Origin: Neptunomonas phycophila
Lineage (GTDB): Bacteria; Pseudomonadota; Gammaproteobacteria; Pseudomonadales; Balneatricaceae
Assembly (NCBI RefSeq): GCF_001922575.1
Contig: NZ_MRCI01000001.1
Location: 1,674,001-1,738,000, forward strand
Direction of reading: 5' to 3'
Length of the DNA stretch: 64,000 bases
The position numbers and the translations under genes were made by a program. The notes beneath the pieces are model-generated. The model was not told the DNA's origin, did no database searches, and saw only the letters and a program-made list of their open reading frames with translations. This document shows positions 19,682-26,140 of the stretch, piece after piece (position 1 is the stretch's first letter; each line of letters starts with the position of its first letter).

Positions 19682-20314
19682 ATGAGTAAACGTGTTACCG
19701 GAAGTGTCTTTATCGTGGATGATGATGCTGATTTTGGCCTATCAATGCAGTGGTTTTTAGAGTCGTGCAATTATCCAGCGTACTATTTTTCCGATACGCG
19801 CACTTTCCTAGATAGCTATAAAGGCGAAATGGGCTGCATGCTATTAAATCCATCTATGCCAAATACGGATGGCCTTACGTTGATGGAAACAATGCGTACT
19901 CGTAATATTCACTTGCCCGTCATAATGATCAGCGGCCAAAGTGACATCCCTCAAGTTGTAGCCGCTATCAAAGCTGGTGCACTCGACTACATTCCCAAAC
20001 CATGTGATCAGAATAAAGTACTATCAGTTGTGGAATCGGGATTACAGCTTGCTTCGGAACAACATCAAGAGCAGCAGCGAACAGCCACTACGCGCAACAA
20101 TTATCAGCTACTTAGCCGAAGAGAAAAACAAGTTATGGAGTTAGTAGTTAACGGTTATGCTAACCGTGAGATCGCAGAAACTTTAGGGATCAGCCCTAAA
20201 ACCGTTGAGGTTCATCGCTCAAGAGTTATGGGCAAAATGCAGGCTGACAGCCTCCCCGCCTTAGTAAATTTTGCAATGGAATTAGGTAAGCAAAACAAAG
20301 CCGAATTAGCCTGA
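19682..20314 (+). CDS. FixJ/NarL-type response regulator lacking the phospho-acceptor Asp
   Basis: This 210-residue protein has an N-terminal receiver domain (residues 8-120) and a LuxR-type helix-turn-helix (about 142-200: LSRREKQVMELVVNGYANREIAETLGISPKTVEVHRSRVMGKM). The acidic pair (D13-D15), the Ser at 84 and the Lys at 106 of receivers are present, but the phospho-acceptor position is Asn56 (CMLLNPSMP, where CLLLDxxMP is expected). The protein probably acts without phosphorylation or by another signal. A good Shine-Dalgarno (GAGGAA) precedes the ATG. No sensor kinase is adjacent. Family certain, target genes unknown. Confidence 0.9.
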   Translation: MSKRVTGSVFIVDDDADFGLSMQWFLESCNYPAYYFSDTRTFLDSYKGEMGCMLLNPSMPNTDGLTLMETMRTRNIHLPVIMISGQSDIPQVVAAIKAGALDYIPKPCDQNKVLSVVESGLQLASEQHQEQQRTATTRNNYQLLSRREKQVMELVVNGYANREIAETLGISPKTVEVHRSRVMGKMQADSLPALVNFAMELGKQNKAELA

Positions 20315-20577
20315 TCAACTTAAACAATTAGTGTCAATCATACTTTTAGACCACCTGTTATTGCTCATTTACTAATCAGTTATGTGTTAATATGGGCCGT
20401 CTGACTAGCACTTAACGACGTGACGTTCGACTTCACAAATAAAAATAACAAAGTTAAGTCGTTGCAATTCAGAATGATGATACAGCTTAGTAAACATTAA
20501 TTTGTTTATTTAACATAGCTATAACAATCAAACTGTAATATTTGCGGCGGTTTAAATGATCTTTGAGTGATACTCTA

Positions 20578-21069
20578 ATGAATAAAATACTCATCAGCGC
20601 CTGCCTAATGGGTCAAAACGTTCGATATGACGGGAAAAACAGCTTAATCACACACCCCGTGATCCAATCTTTGAAGCAGCAAGGTCGATTGGTAGTATTT
20701 TGCCCTGAAGTTGCTGGCGGCCTACCGACACCACGAGCACCCGCTGAAATTAAATCCCGCTACCCTATCTTAGTGACTACTGCTGACCAAGAAGATGTCA
20801 CTCCGCAATTTCTACTTGGCGCTGAGCTCGCTGTTGAAAAAGCTCAAGAGGTGGGTGCATGTTGTGCCGTGCTTAAAAGCAACAGCCCCTCTTGTGGAAA
20901 CCGCGAGATCTACGATGGTAAATTCACAAATACATTAATACCCGGCAGTGGTGTAGCCGCATCAGAACTGCAACGTCATGGTTTTCCTGTTTACAATGAA
21001 CATGAAATAGACCAACTGCTGGAGTTTATTACAACCTTTGACTTAAGCATGAATCGACACTCAGCTTAG
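20578..21069 (+). CDS. DUF523 family protein
   Basis: This 163-residue protein is a stand-alone DUF523: it begins MNKILISACLMGQNVRYDG, then CPEVAGGLPTPRAPAEI and GACCAVLKSNSPSCGN. The conserved cysteines suggest a metal or Fe-S site. The domain is sometimes fused to DUF1722, but not here. An in-frame TTG at 20563 exists, but the family normally begins at MKILISACL, so the ATG at 20578 is chosen. Cytoplasmic; function unknown. A recent thiouridine-desulfidase link of DUF523 proteins is possible, but nothing visible in this sequence decides it. Confidence 0.85.
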   Translation: MNKILISACLMGQNVRYDGKNSLITHPVIQSLKQQGRLVVFCPEVAGGLPTPRAPAEIKSRYPILVTTADQEDVTPQFLLGAELAVEKAQEVGACCAVLKSNSPSCGNREIYDGKFTNTLIPGSGVAASELQRHGFPVYNEHEIDQLLEFITTFDLSMNRHSA

Positions 21070-21179
21070 GGCTCAATCAGCTGAAATTTGGCCCGTTTCA
21101 CCCTCCTTAGGCGACAACGCTTTCATTTTTCAATAAGCTCTCTTTTTCGCATGCGGACAGATAAGGGAGCATATTTTTT

Positions 21180-22220
21180 ATGACAACAAAAACCATCAAA
21201 ACAGGCATCATCGGTTATGGTTTTTCTGCAACTACTTTTCATCTCCCTTTTATAACCTCTTCACCTGACTTTGAGCTCACTGCTATCAGCAGCTCACAAC
21301 GCGATTTAGTGATAAAAAATCATCCTAAGTGCAGCTATTACGAAACCCCTGACGCACTTATAGGTAACAGCGATATCGATCTTGTTATCATTACCGCACC
21401 AAACGATACCCACTATCCTCTAGCAAAACTTGCTTTAGAACATAATAAGCATGTTGTAATTGAAAAGCCGTTCACAACTAATGTCAGCGACGGTGAGCAC
21501 CTTATCGCATTAGCAGCAGAGAAAGCGCGCGTACTGAGCGTTTACCATAATCGCCGCTGGGATGGTGATTTTCTAACTGTACAAAAACTGATTAATGAGG
21601 GTAAGTTTGGCCAGGTTAAGTATTTTGAGTCTCACTTTGATCGCTTTCGCCCTGCAGTGCGACAACGCTGGCGTGAGCAATCACCTAACGGCGGCGGTAT
21701 ACTGTTCGACCTTGGCCCTCACCTTATAGATCAAGCATTGCAGTTGTTTGGCTTACCGGAGGCCATCACAGCCCAATGCCTTATACAGCGCAAGGGATCA
21801 ACCAATGTAGATTTTTTTAATATTGTTCTGCATTACCCTGACAAACAAGCCGTACTACACAGCGACCTTTATAGCGCCGGCGCCAATAGACGATTTACAG
21901 TAAAAGGTGAACTGGGCAGTTATGAAGTCTATGGTTTAGACCCACAAGAGGATCGTTTAAAGGCCGGAGTAAAACCTAAAACGCCTTCATGGGCCAGTGT
22001 TCCCTCTGATGAATACGGTACTTTCTTCTCCGGAACATCACAAACACATATCAAAACAGAAACAGGTGGATACCAGCATTATTTTACTGGCTTAGCTAAA
22101 GCAATTAGGCAAGAAGACACCGCCCCAATTAGCGCATCTGATGGCTTGTGGACCATTAAGCTAATAGAGTTGGCCATGCAAAGTAGCCAACAAGGCCGAA
22201 CATTAGCCGTTACCGCATAA
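21180..22220 (+). CDS. Gfo/Idh/MocA-family oxidoreductase (YdgJ-like)
   Basis: This 346-residue NAD(P)-dependent oxidoreductase has the Rossmann motif GIIGYGFSATTFH (residues 9-21), the EKPF motif (95-98) that marks the family, and SHFDRFRPAVRQRWREQ, FDLGPHLIDQA and YGLDPQEDRLK, which match E. coli YdgJ closely. Members oxidise or reduce sugars, inositols or related substrates; the YdgJ substrate is not established. Cytoplasmic. The trmN6 gene follows after 30 bases and may be co-transcribed. Confidence 0.9.
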   Translation: MTTKTIKTGIIGYGFSATTFHLPFITSSPDFELTAISSSQRDLVIKNHPKCSYYETPDALIGNSDIDLVIITAPNDTHYPLAKLALEHNKHVVIEKPFTTNVSDGEHLIALAAEKARVLSVYHNRRWDGDFLTVQKLINEGKFGQVKYFESHFDRFRPAVRQRWREQSPNGGGILFDLGPHLIDQALQLFGLPEAITAQCLIQRKGSTNVDFFNIVLHYPDKQAVLHSDLYSAGANRRFTVKGELGSYEVYGLDPQEDRLKAGVKPKTPSWASVPSDEYGTFFSGTSQTHIKTETGGYQHYFTGLAKAIRQEDTAPISASDGLWTIKLIELAMQSSQQGRTLAVTA

Positions 22221-22250
22221 CACCCTTACGAATTCAGAGATTAGTTACCT

Positions 22251-23000
22251 ATGAGTGGTCGCCGCCGTAATAGCCATTTTCAATGCCAACAATTTACAAT
22301 CGAGCAAAGCGATTGCGCTATGAAAGTCACAACCGATGCTTCGGTCTTTGGTGCTTTTGTACCGGTAGAAAACGCCAAAACCATTCTGGATATTGGCACA
22401 GGAACAGGAATTTTAAGCTTATTTGCCGCTCAACGATCGTTGGCTACGATAGACGCAATCGAAATAGAACCCAATGCTGCTCAACAAGCGACCCTCAATA
22501 CTAAAAATTCACCATGGCCGGAGCGCATTAACGTTATAACAAACGATGTACGCGATTATGCAAACCAATGCCCCACCCGCTACGATGTCATTATTACTAA
22601 CCCACCCTTCTTTACAAAATCAACCCAAAACCCTGACACCCAAAAGTCATTAGCGCGCCATAATGCACACTTCCCCTTACACGACTTGTTAGGTGTAATT
22701 CAGCAGCTCTTGGCTACACAAGGAACAGCTTGGATACTATTGCCTTTGGAAGAAGCTAACAGCTGCATCAGCCGAGCAGCTAACTTTGGCTTAACGTTAA
22801 AACAGCATGTATTGATTAGAACAAGCAAACAGCATAGTCCGCATGTCGCCATGATCGCACTTGAGCATCAGCAAATTGACAATCAGAACAATGCAGAAGT
22901 CCCAACTGAAATCTTCACCGTTTACACACAACACCCCTACCTCAGTGACGAATCAGCAGCACTCTTTCGGGACTACTATACAAAGATAAAACAGGCATAG
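22251..23000 (+). CDS. trmN6: tRNA1(Val) (adenine(37)-N6)-methyltransferase
   Basis: This 249-residue Rossmann methyltransferase has the SAM motif DIGTGTG (residues 47-53) and the N6-adenine catalytic motif NPPF (117-120), with the family-typical start FHCQQF-like FQCQQFTIEQSDCAMKVTTDA. TrmN6 (YfiC) methylates A37 of tRNA-Val(cmo5UAC). It lies 30 bases after the ydgJ-like gene. Its last codons and stop touch the start of a degraded attC-like element at 22993, so this gene forms the left border of the integron relic. Function highly likely. Confidence 0.92.
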   Translation: MSGRRRNSHFQCQQFTIEQSDCAMKVTTDASVFGAFVPVENAKTILDIGTGTGILSLFAAQRSLATIDAIEIEPNAAQQATLNTKNSPWPERINVITNDVRDYANQCPTRYDVIITNPPFFTKSTQNPDTQKSLARHNAHFPLHDLLGVIQQLLATQGTAWILLPLEEANSCISRAANFGLTLKQHVLIRTSKQHSPHVAMIALEHQQIDNQNNAEVPTEIFTVYTQHPYLSDESAALFRDYYTKIKQA

Positions 23001-23080
23001 CTGCTTATTATTAATGAGGAGCTGAATCGACCACCAAACTTAATAATGACACCATAGACACTTAAGCCAAACGTTATGCC
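22993..23080. repeat. Possible degraded attC at the distal end of the integron relic
   Basis: GGCATAGC (22993-23000) and GTTATGCC (23073-23080) are near-inverted ends resembling core sites. Between them ATTATTAA and TTAATAAT pair as an imperfect inner stem. The 88-base size fits attC. The left end overlaps the trmN6 stop, and one core site has decayed, so this is a tentative call. Confidence 0.35.
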
Positions 23081-23100
23081 GAAAAGCTTGCGTGCCAAAG

Positions 23101-23161
23101 TGACACAGGATTGCGTATTAAACACTCTAAGACCAAAATACCTATGTGTCATTTTGACACA
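23101..23161. promoter_or_regulatory. Palindromic operator-like element upstream of the GNAT relic
   Basis: A perfect palindrome TGTGTCA-TTT-TGACACA lies at 23145-23161. The same heptamer TGACACA occurs at 23101-23107, giving a long imperfect hairpin across 23101-23151. A good AGGAG and an ATG (23177) follow directly, the layout of an autoregulated operon such as a toxin-antitoxin system, although no antitoxin frame survives. Confidence 0.4.
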
Positions 23162-23176
23162 ACAGGAGTTAACAAA

Positions 23177-23371
23177 ATGGCTAGCGCCTAGCCTCGCATT
23201 GCCGCTAGAGTTGGTGCCAAAGAGTGTGCGAAATATTTCTATGAACTCTATGGTTTTCAAGCCTTTGAAGACGCTGAAAATAAACCATTCATCACCATTG
23301 CTGATGTAAGAGCAGGCTTTGGTTATTTAACCGCTGCCTTTAGCAAACTAGCGCCTACATTAAGAGGCTAA
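23177..23371 (+). pseudogene. GNAT acetyltransferase relic (C-terminal fragment)
   Basis: From an ATG at 23177 with a good Shine-Dalgarno (AGGAG), the frame meets a stop at the fifth codon (23189-23191). It then stays open to 23371 and reads RVGAKECAKYFYELYGF, followed by FEDAENKPFITIADVRAGFG. This is the C-terminal acetyl-CoA-binding end of GNAT N-acetyltransferases (xxAxxFYxxYGF) and resembles GNAT toxins. The N-terminal two thirds are missing. The 10-mer CTAGCGCCTA occurs at both ends (23181-23190 and 23348-23357), hinting at deletion or recombination. The tail of the frame runs into attC3. It is oriented opposite to the cassettes. Confidence 0.65.
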
Positions 23372-23449
23372 TTATAGCTGGCTAAAATAACGAACGAAGT
23401 GAGCTAGCCAGCTGTAATTAGTCCACTTGAATTTTTTTTTTAGGTATAC
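23347..23449 (-). repeat. attC site of cassette 3 (partly degraded)
   Basis: Read on the minus strand: left core GTATACCTAA (then A where C is expected), L'' ATT-C-AAG pairing with L' CTTAAT and leaving an extrahelical C, then a 17-bp stem with one mismatch (23368-23384 with 23405-23421) around a loop containing CACTTCGTTCG. The right core is GGCGCTAG, a one-base change from GGCGTTAG. The extrahelical C matches the other two attC sites. The left core matches the start of cassette 3 over 10 bp. Confidence 0.7.
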
Positions 23450-23461
23450 AACATAACCAAA

Positions 23462-23713
23462 CTAAGAAAGTACTGTACCTAATATAAAAACTAACACTAT
23501 AAGCATTATTATGACTAAGTGTTTAAAATTGCTATCACTAAGTAATTTTAAATTTTGCTTCATGTGATTACACATTGCAGGGGTAAATTTCACACCACAA
23601 TGCCGACAGAAATTATCACCAAACGAAACCTTTTTATTACATTCAGGACAATTGTATATTGCAGAGTGGAATCGTTCACCTGAGCTTCTATCAATCCAAT
23701 CAAAATCGTCCAT
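23462..23713 (-). CDS. Integron cassette 3 ORF: zinc-ribbon membrane protein
   Basis: This 83-residue protein has an N-terminal zinc ribbon (CPEC at residues 22-25, CRHC at 36-39) and one C-terminal membrane segment (about 64-82, LVIIMLIVLVFILGTVL). It is probably tail-anchored with the ribbon in the cytoplasm. The ATG is preceded by GGAG six bases upstream, lying immediately inside the cassette boundary, as usual for integron cassettes. The ORF almost fills the cassette (23352-23732). I do not recognise the family and no function can be assigned. Confidence 0.75.
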   Translation of the reverse strand: MDDFDWIDRSSGERFHSAIYNCPECNKKVSFGDNFCRHCGVKFTPAMCNHMKQNLKLLSDSNFKHLVIIMLIVLVFILGTVLS

Positions 23714-23727
23714 GCATGCTCCGTATA

Positions 23728-23816
23728 CCTAACGCCGCTGTAACCGGCCGGAAAACCGCGCAGCGGTTTGGAGGTCCAGCCCACGCAGTGGGCGATGGTT
23801 GACAGCCTTGTTATGT
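23728..23816 (-). repeat. attC site of cassette 2
   Basis: Minus-strand reading: left core ACATAAC, then GCTGT-C-AACC pairing with GGTT-ACAGC near the right end with an extrahelical C, inner hairpins CCCAC/GTGGG and AAACCGC/GCGGTTT, and right core GGCGTTAGG. Length 89 bases. The left core AACATAAC is the exact complement of the first bases of cassette 2 (GTTATGTT), as expected for one attC split by integration. Confidence 0.85.
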
Positions 23817-24137
23817 TTATTTTTCCAGTTGCTCAAGATATTCTTTACCAACGTTTATTTCGTCTTGGGTGGCAAACGTATAGCTTCCTGATTCCAGAAG
23901 CTCAGTTAACTGTTCAATAGTACCAATTTCAAATTGCTCTAGATTTTCCACGAACTCTTCAATTTTCTCAATATCTCCTTCCTTCGTTACTTCGGATAAC
24001 TTCAGCATCACTTTATGATTAGCAATGTGAGTGCGGATATTGAGAGCACCCATGATCTCTTGTGTCATTGAAAATGTAATTTTGTAGGTTGCAAAAATGC
24101 TTCCTATAAAAACCAGGATGAATAAAACGTACTTCAT
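23817..24137 (-). CDS. Integron cassette 2 ORF: membrane-anchored small protein
   Basis: This 106-residue protein has one N-terminal hydrophobic segment (residues 3-20, signal anchor) and an acidic, helical remainder (SEVTKEGDIEKIEEFVENLEQFE...), probably periplasmic or cytoplasmic-face. The start is preceded by AGGAGA six bases upstream, just inside the cassette boundary, and the stop overlaps the left core of attC2 by one base. The cassette spans 23733-24155. I do not recognise the family. It is likely transcribed, if at all, from a promoter in the attI region. Confidence 0.75.
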   Translation of the reverse strand: MKYVLFILVFIGSIFATYKITFSMTQEIMGALNIRTHIANHKVMLKLSEVTKEGDIEKIEEFVENLEQFEIGTIEQLTELLESGSYTFATQDEINVGKEYLEQLEK

Positions 24138-24150
24138 GGCTCTCCTAGAA

Positions 24151-24242
24151 CATAACGCCTCAATAACCGGCAGCCAAAATGGAGCGAAGCGAAGTTTTGA
24201 CTGTCCGGCGCCGTAGCCGCGAAGTTGATTGATTTGTTATAT
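24151..24242 (-). repeat. attC site of cassette 1
   Basis: Minus-strand reading: left core ATATAAC, TCAAT-C-AAC pairing with GTT-ATTGA and leaving an extrahelical C, then CCGGACAG / CTGCCGG with a bulge, inner CAAAA / TTTTG hairpin, and right core GGCGTTATG. Length 92 bases. The left core is the exact complement of the first bases of cassette 1 (GTTATAT at 24508-24514). Confidence 0.85.
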
Positions 24243-24246
24243 GGCA

Positions 24247-24495
24247 TTAACCATAAAGCCCTAAAGGCCCCCAGATTAGAAATGCAAGAGCAGCGGTAAG
24301 GCCGAAGAAGCTTCCCCACTGAATTGAAACCAACACTTGCCTTTTCAAACCAAAAAGACCTATGCCCCCCATTGCCAGAACTCCCCATAGGGCGACTAAT
24401 ACAAAAAGCCATTCATATGACGCTAGCGCGACGACACACGATATACATGAAGCGACGGCAAAATGCTTGCGAGTTGATTTAGTAACTATATCCAT
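24247..24495 (-). CDS. Integron cassette 1 ORF: small integral membrane protein
   Basis: This protein of about 82 residues is mostly hydrophobic, with two or three membrane segments (AVASCISCVVALASYEWLF, LVALWGVLAMGGIGLF, SIQWGSFFGLTAALAFLIW). It is the first cassette next to the attI region. A GTG at 24501 is an alternative start; I prefer the ATG at 24495. Neither has a strong Shine-Dalgarno. The cassette spans 24156-24513 and the ORF nearly fills it. I do not recognise the family. Confidence 0.7.
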   Translation of the reverse strand: MDIVTKSTRKHFAVASCISCVVALASYEWLFVLVALWGVLAMGGIGLFGLKRQVLVSIQWGSFFGLTAALAFLIWGPLGLYG

Positions 24496-24528
24496 CGTCA
24501 CACTGACATATAACAGTTTTATTCATGA

Positions 24529-24651
24529 GCATGCGCGTTAATATTCCTGATCGTTTGGTCAGAAATACGCATAACCCATTGAAATTTAGCTAATTTCAGA
24601 GAAGCAGAAGAATTGGGGTAGAACAAAGACGCGCATGCGCGTTAACATTCC
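24529..24651. repeat. 19-bp direct repeat in the attI region
   Basis: Copies at 24529-24547 and 24633-24651 differ at one position and are 104 bases apart. attI sites of known integrons also carry direct repeats bound by the integrase; whether these serve that role is inference. Confidence 0.7.
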
Positions 24652-24722
24652 CTGTGTTGCTCGCCATTTTCCCTTAGCATTTTCATATCTCATTGATTTT
24701 ATAGACTTTCTAAAAGTTGTCC

Positions 24723-24752
24723 AGTATAAAAACGAGCATGCTCGTTTTACAA
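24723..24752 (-). promoter_or_regulatory. Candidate cassette promoter (Pc) with a 20-bp palindromic spacer
   Basis: On the minus strand TTGTAA (24752-24747) and TATACT (24728-24723) are 18 bases apart. The perfect palindrome AAAACGAGCATGCTCGTTTT (24729-24748) fills the spacer. It points at the cassettes, about 210 bases from the first one. A palindrome inside the spacer is the layout of MerR-type or repressor-controlled promoters; no cognate regulator is adjacent. Confidence 0.55.
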
Positions 24753-24765
24753 ACCGTGCCATATT

Positions 24766-24794
24766 TTGAACTTATCCAAAATATACTGTATGAA
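24766..24794 (+). promoter_or_regulatory. Candidate promoter of the intI relic
   Basis: TTGAAC (24766-24771), 17 bases, TATGAA (24789-24794), 42 bases before the intI ATG. A half LexA-like CTGTAT (24786-24791) overlaps the -10, where SOS boxes occur in other intI genes, but the second half does not match. Confidence 0.45.
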
Positions 24795-24835
24795 ATAAAT
24801 AGCTTTATTAATTTTTTATCCACAAGAAGAGCCGA

Positions 24836-24955
24836 ATGAAAACAAGCCCTTTTCTTAACAGTATTCGCCAGTCCATGAGCGTTCGTGGTGAGCGTTTACG
24901 TACTGAAAAAACTTTTACCTACTGGATTGAGCAGTCCATTGTATTCCAGAAAACC
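24836..24955 (+). pseudogene. intI: Truncated integron integrase (intI), N-terminal fragment
   Basis: An ATG with a good ribosome binding site (AAGAAGAG) opens a frame reading MKTSPFLNSIRQSMSVRGE, then LRTEKTFTYWIEQSIVF. This matches the N-terminal SAM-like domain of IntI tyrosine recombinases such as Vibrio IntIA (xLLSVRxxMxxRxxxxxTxxxYxxWIxxxIxFH). Similarity stops after about 40 of 320 residues, within a few bases of the yhiN stop codon, after which the frame is merely antisense to yhiN. All catalytic residues are absent, so no recombinase is made here. Its position and divergent direction relative to the cassettes are exactly those of intI. Confidence 0.75.
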
Positions 24956-24956
24956 A

Positions 24957-26132
24957 CTAAACCGCCTGCCCAGCCACAAACCCTGAGGCCCATGCCCATT
25001 GGAAGTTATGGCCGCCTAAATGCCCAGTGACATCTAAACACTCTCCAATAAAGTACAAGCCTTCGACTGCTTTCGCTTCCATGGTTTTTTGGGAGATTTC
25101 ATCCGTTGAGATGCCGCCTAGCGTGACCTCTGCGGTTCGATAGCCTTCGGTGCCTGATGGTTTTACATGCCAGCAGGTAAACGCGTTAGCGATAGCCGCT
25201 AGTTGTTCATTACTGTGCTCGGCTAGCGGGCCTGAAAAGTCAAAAAGTTCACAGAGTATTTGCGCCATACGGCGGCTCATGCGTTGTGCAAAAACAGTAC
25301 TGATATCTGACTTAGGCCGCTCCTCACGTTGAGCTTTTAGCCAAGCGTATAAATCTTCATCAGGAAAAAAATTGATCTCCAGATAGGTGTTTGGAGTCCA
25401 GTAAGATGAAATTTGCAAAATTGCGGGGCCGCTTAAACCGCGATGCGTAAACAACATACTTTCACGGAACGTTGTTTCACCTACCGACACTTCAACAGGG
25501 TGTGACACACCAGCCAGAGGTTTAAGTACCTCCAACAGTTCCTTCTGCAGAGTCACAGGTACTAACGCAGCGGTGGTTGGCAGTACAGTCAGGCCATATT
25601 GCTTAGCTATATCATAAGCAAAGCTGGTCGCTCCACCGTTGGGGATAGATAAGCCACCCGTTGCAATTACCACAGATTCAGCCTCTATTTTACCGATAGA
25701 GCTCGTTATGAGAAAACGATCACCTTTTTTTTCAATAGTGGCAACCTGCGCTTCTGTTTTGATGTCTACACCAGCCCAGTCGCATTCGGTCAATAAAACT
25801 TGCAGGATCTCTTTACTGCTGTCATTACAAAATAATTGGCCCAGCGTTTTTTCGTGGTATTCCACGCCATGGCGCTCAACTAACTCAATAAAATCCGATA
25901 CTCGATAACGGCTTAAAGCAGATTTACAAAAGTGGGGGTTGTTGGACACAAAGTTAGCATTCGTGTTGTGCAGATTAGTAAAATTGCATCGCCCACCACC
26001 CGACATTAAAATCTTACGGCCTATTTTTTTAGTGTGTTCTAGCACAAGCACCGAGCGGCCGCGGTAACCCGCCGTCGCTGCACACATTAGCCCCGACGCG
26101 CCAGCACCGATAACAACCACATCTGTTTTCAC
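24957..26132 (-). CDS. yhiN: YhiN/HI0933-family NAD(P)/FAD-dependent oxidoreductase
   Basis: This 391-residue flavoprotein has the FAD motif VVVIGAGASGLMCA (residues 4-17), the HI0933 signature KIGRKILMSGGGRCNFTN (36-53) and the C-terminal FIGECLDVTGHLGGHNFQWAW. The reaction is not established for the family. Its 3' end abuts the truncated intI, whose frame overlaps it antisense, showing the deletion that removed most of intI stopped at this gene. Two more minus-strand genes lie upstream (26141, 26453), likely one operon. Confidence 0.93.
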   Translation of the reverse strand: MKTDVVVIGAGASGLMCAATAGYRGRSVLVLEHTKKIGRKILMSGGGRCNFTNLHNTNANFVSNNPHFCKSALSRYRVSDFIELVERHGVEYHEKTLGQLFCNDSSKEILQVLLTECDWAGVDIKTEAQVATIEKKGDRFLITSSIGKIEAESVVIATGGLSIPNGGATSFAYDIAKQYGLTVLPTTAALVPVTLQKELLEVLKPLAGVSHPVEVSVGETTFRESMLFTHRGLSGPAILQISSYWTPNTYLEINFFPDEDLYAWLKAQREERPKSDISTVFAQRMSRRMAQILCELFDFSGPLAEHSNEQLAAIANAFTCWHVKPSGTEGYRTAEVTLGGISTDEISQKTMEAKAVEGLYFIGECLDVTGHLGGHNFQWAWASGFVAGQAV

Positions 26133-26140
26133 GCTATGAG

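Larger units (their letters stand above)
24508..24835. other. attI-like region of the integron
   Basis: ATATAAC at 24508-24514 (GTTATAT on the minus strand) is the crossover core where cassette 1 begins. The 320 bases to intI hold an 18-of-19 direct repeat (24529-24547 and 24633-24651, GCATGCGCGTTAAYATTCC), a 14-bp palindrome ACGCGCATGCGCGT (24629-24642) and the palindromic promoter at 24723-24752. No ORF lies in it. It sits between intI and the first cassette, as attI should. Confidence 0.65.

Noticed and set aside
23347-24242. CRISPR array
   Set aside because: The repeated hairpins differ in sequence and are separated by whole genes; they behave as attC sites.
24134-24412. 92-residue minus-strand ORF overlapping cassettes 1 and 2
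   Set aside because: It spans attC1 and lies out of frame with the better-supported cassette ORF at 24247-24495.
24786-24801. LexA/SOS box at the intI promoter
   Set aside because: Only one half (CTGT) matches; the second half differs at two key positions.
24836-25030. A complete 64-residue gene
   Set aside because: Only the first 40 residues resemble IntI; the rest is antisense to yhiN, so it is a truncated relic.
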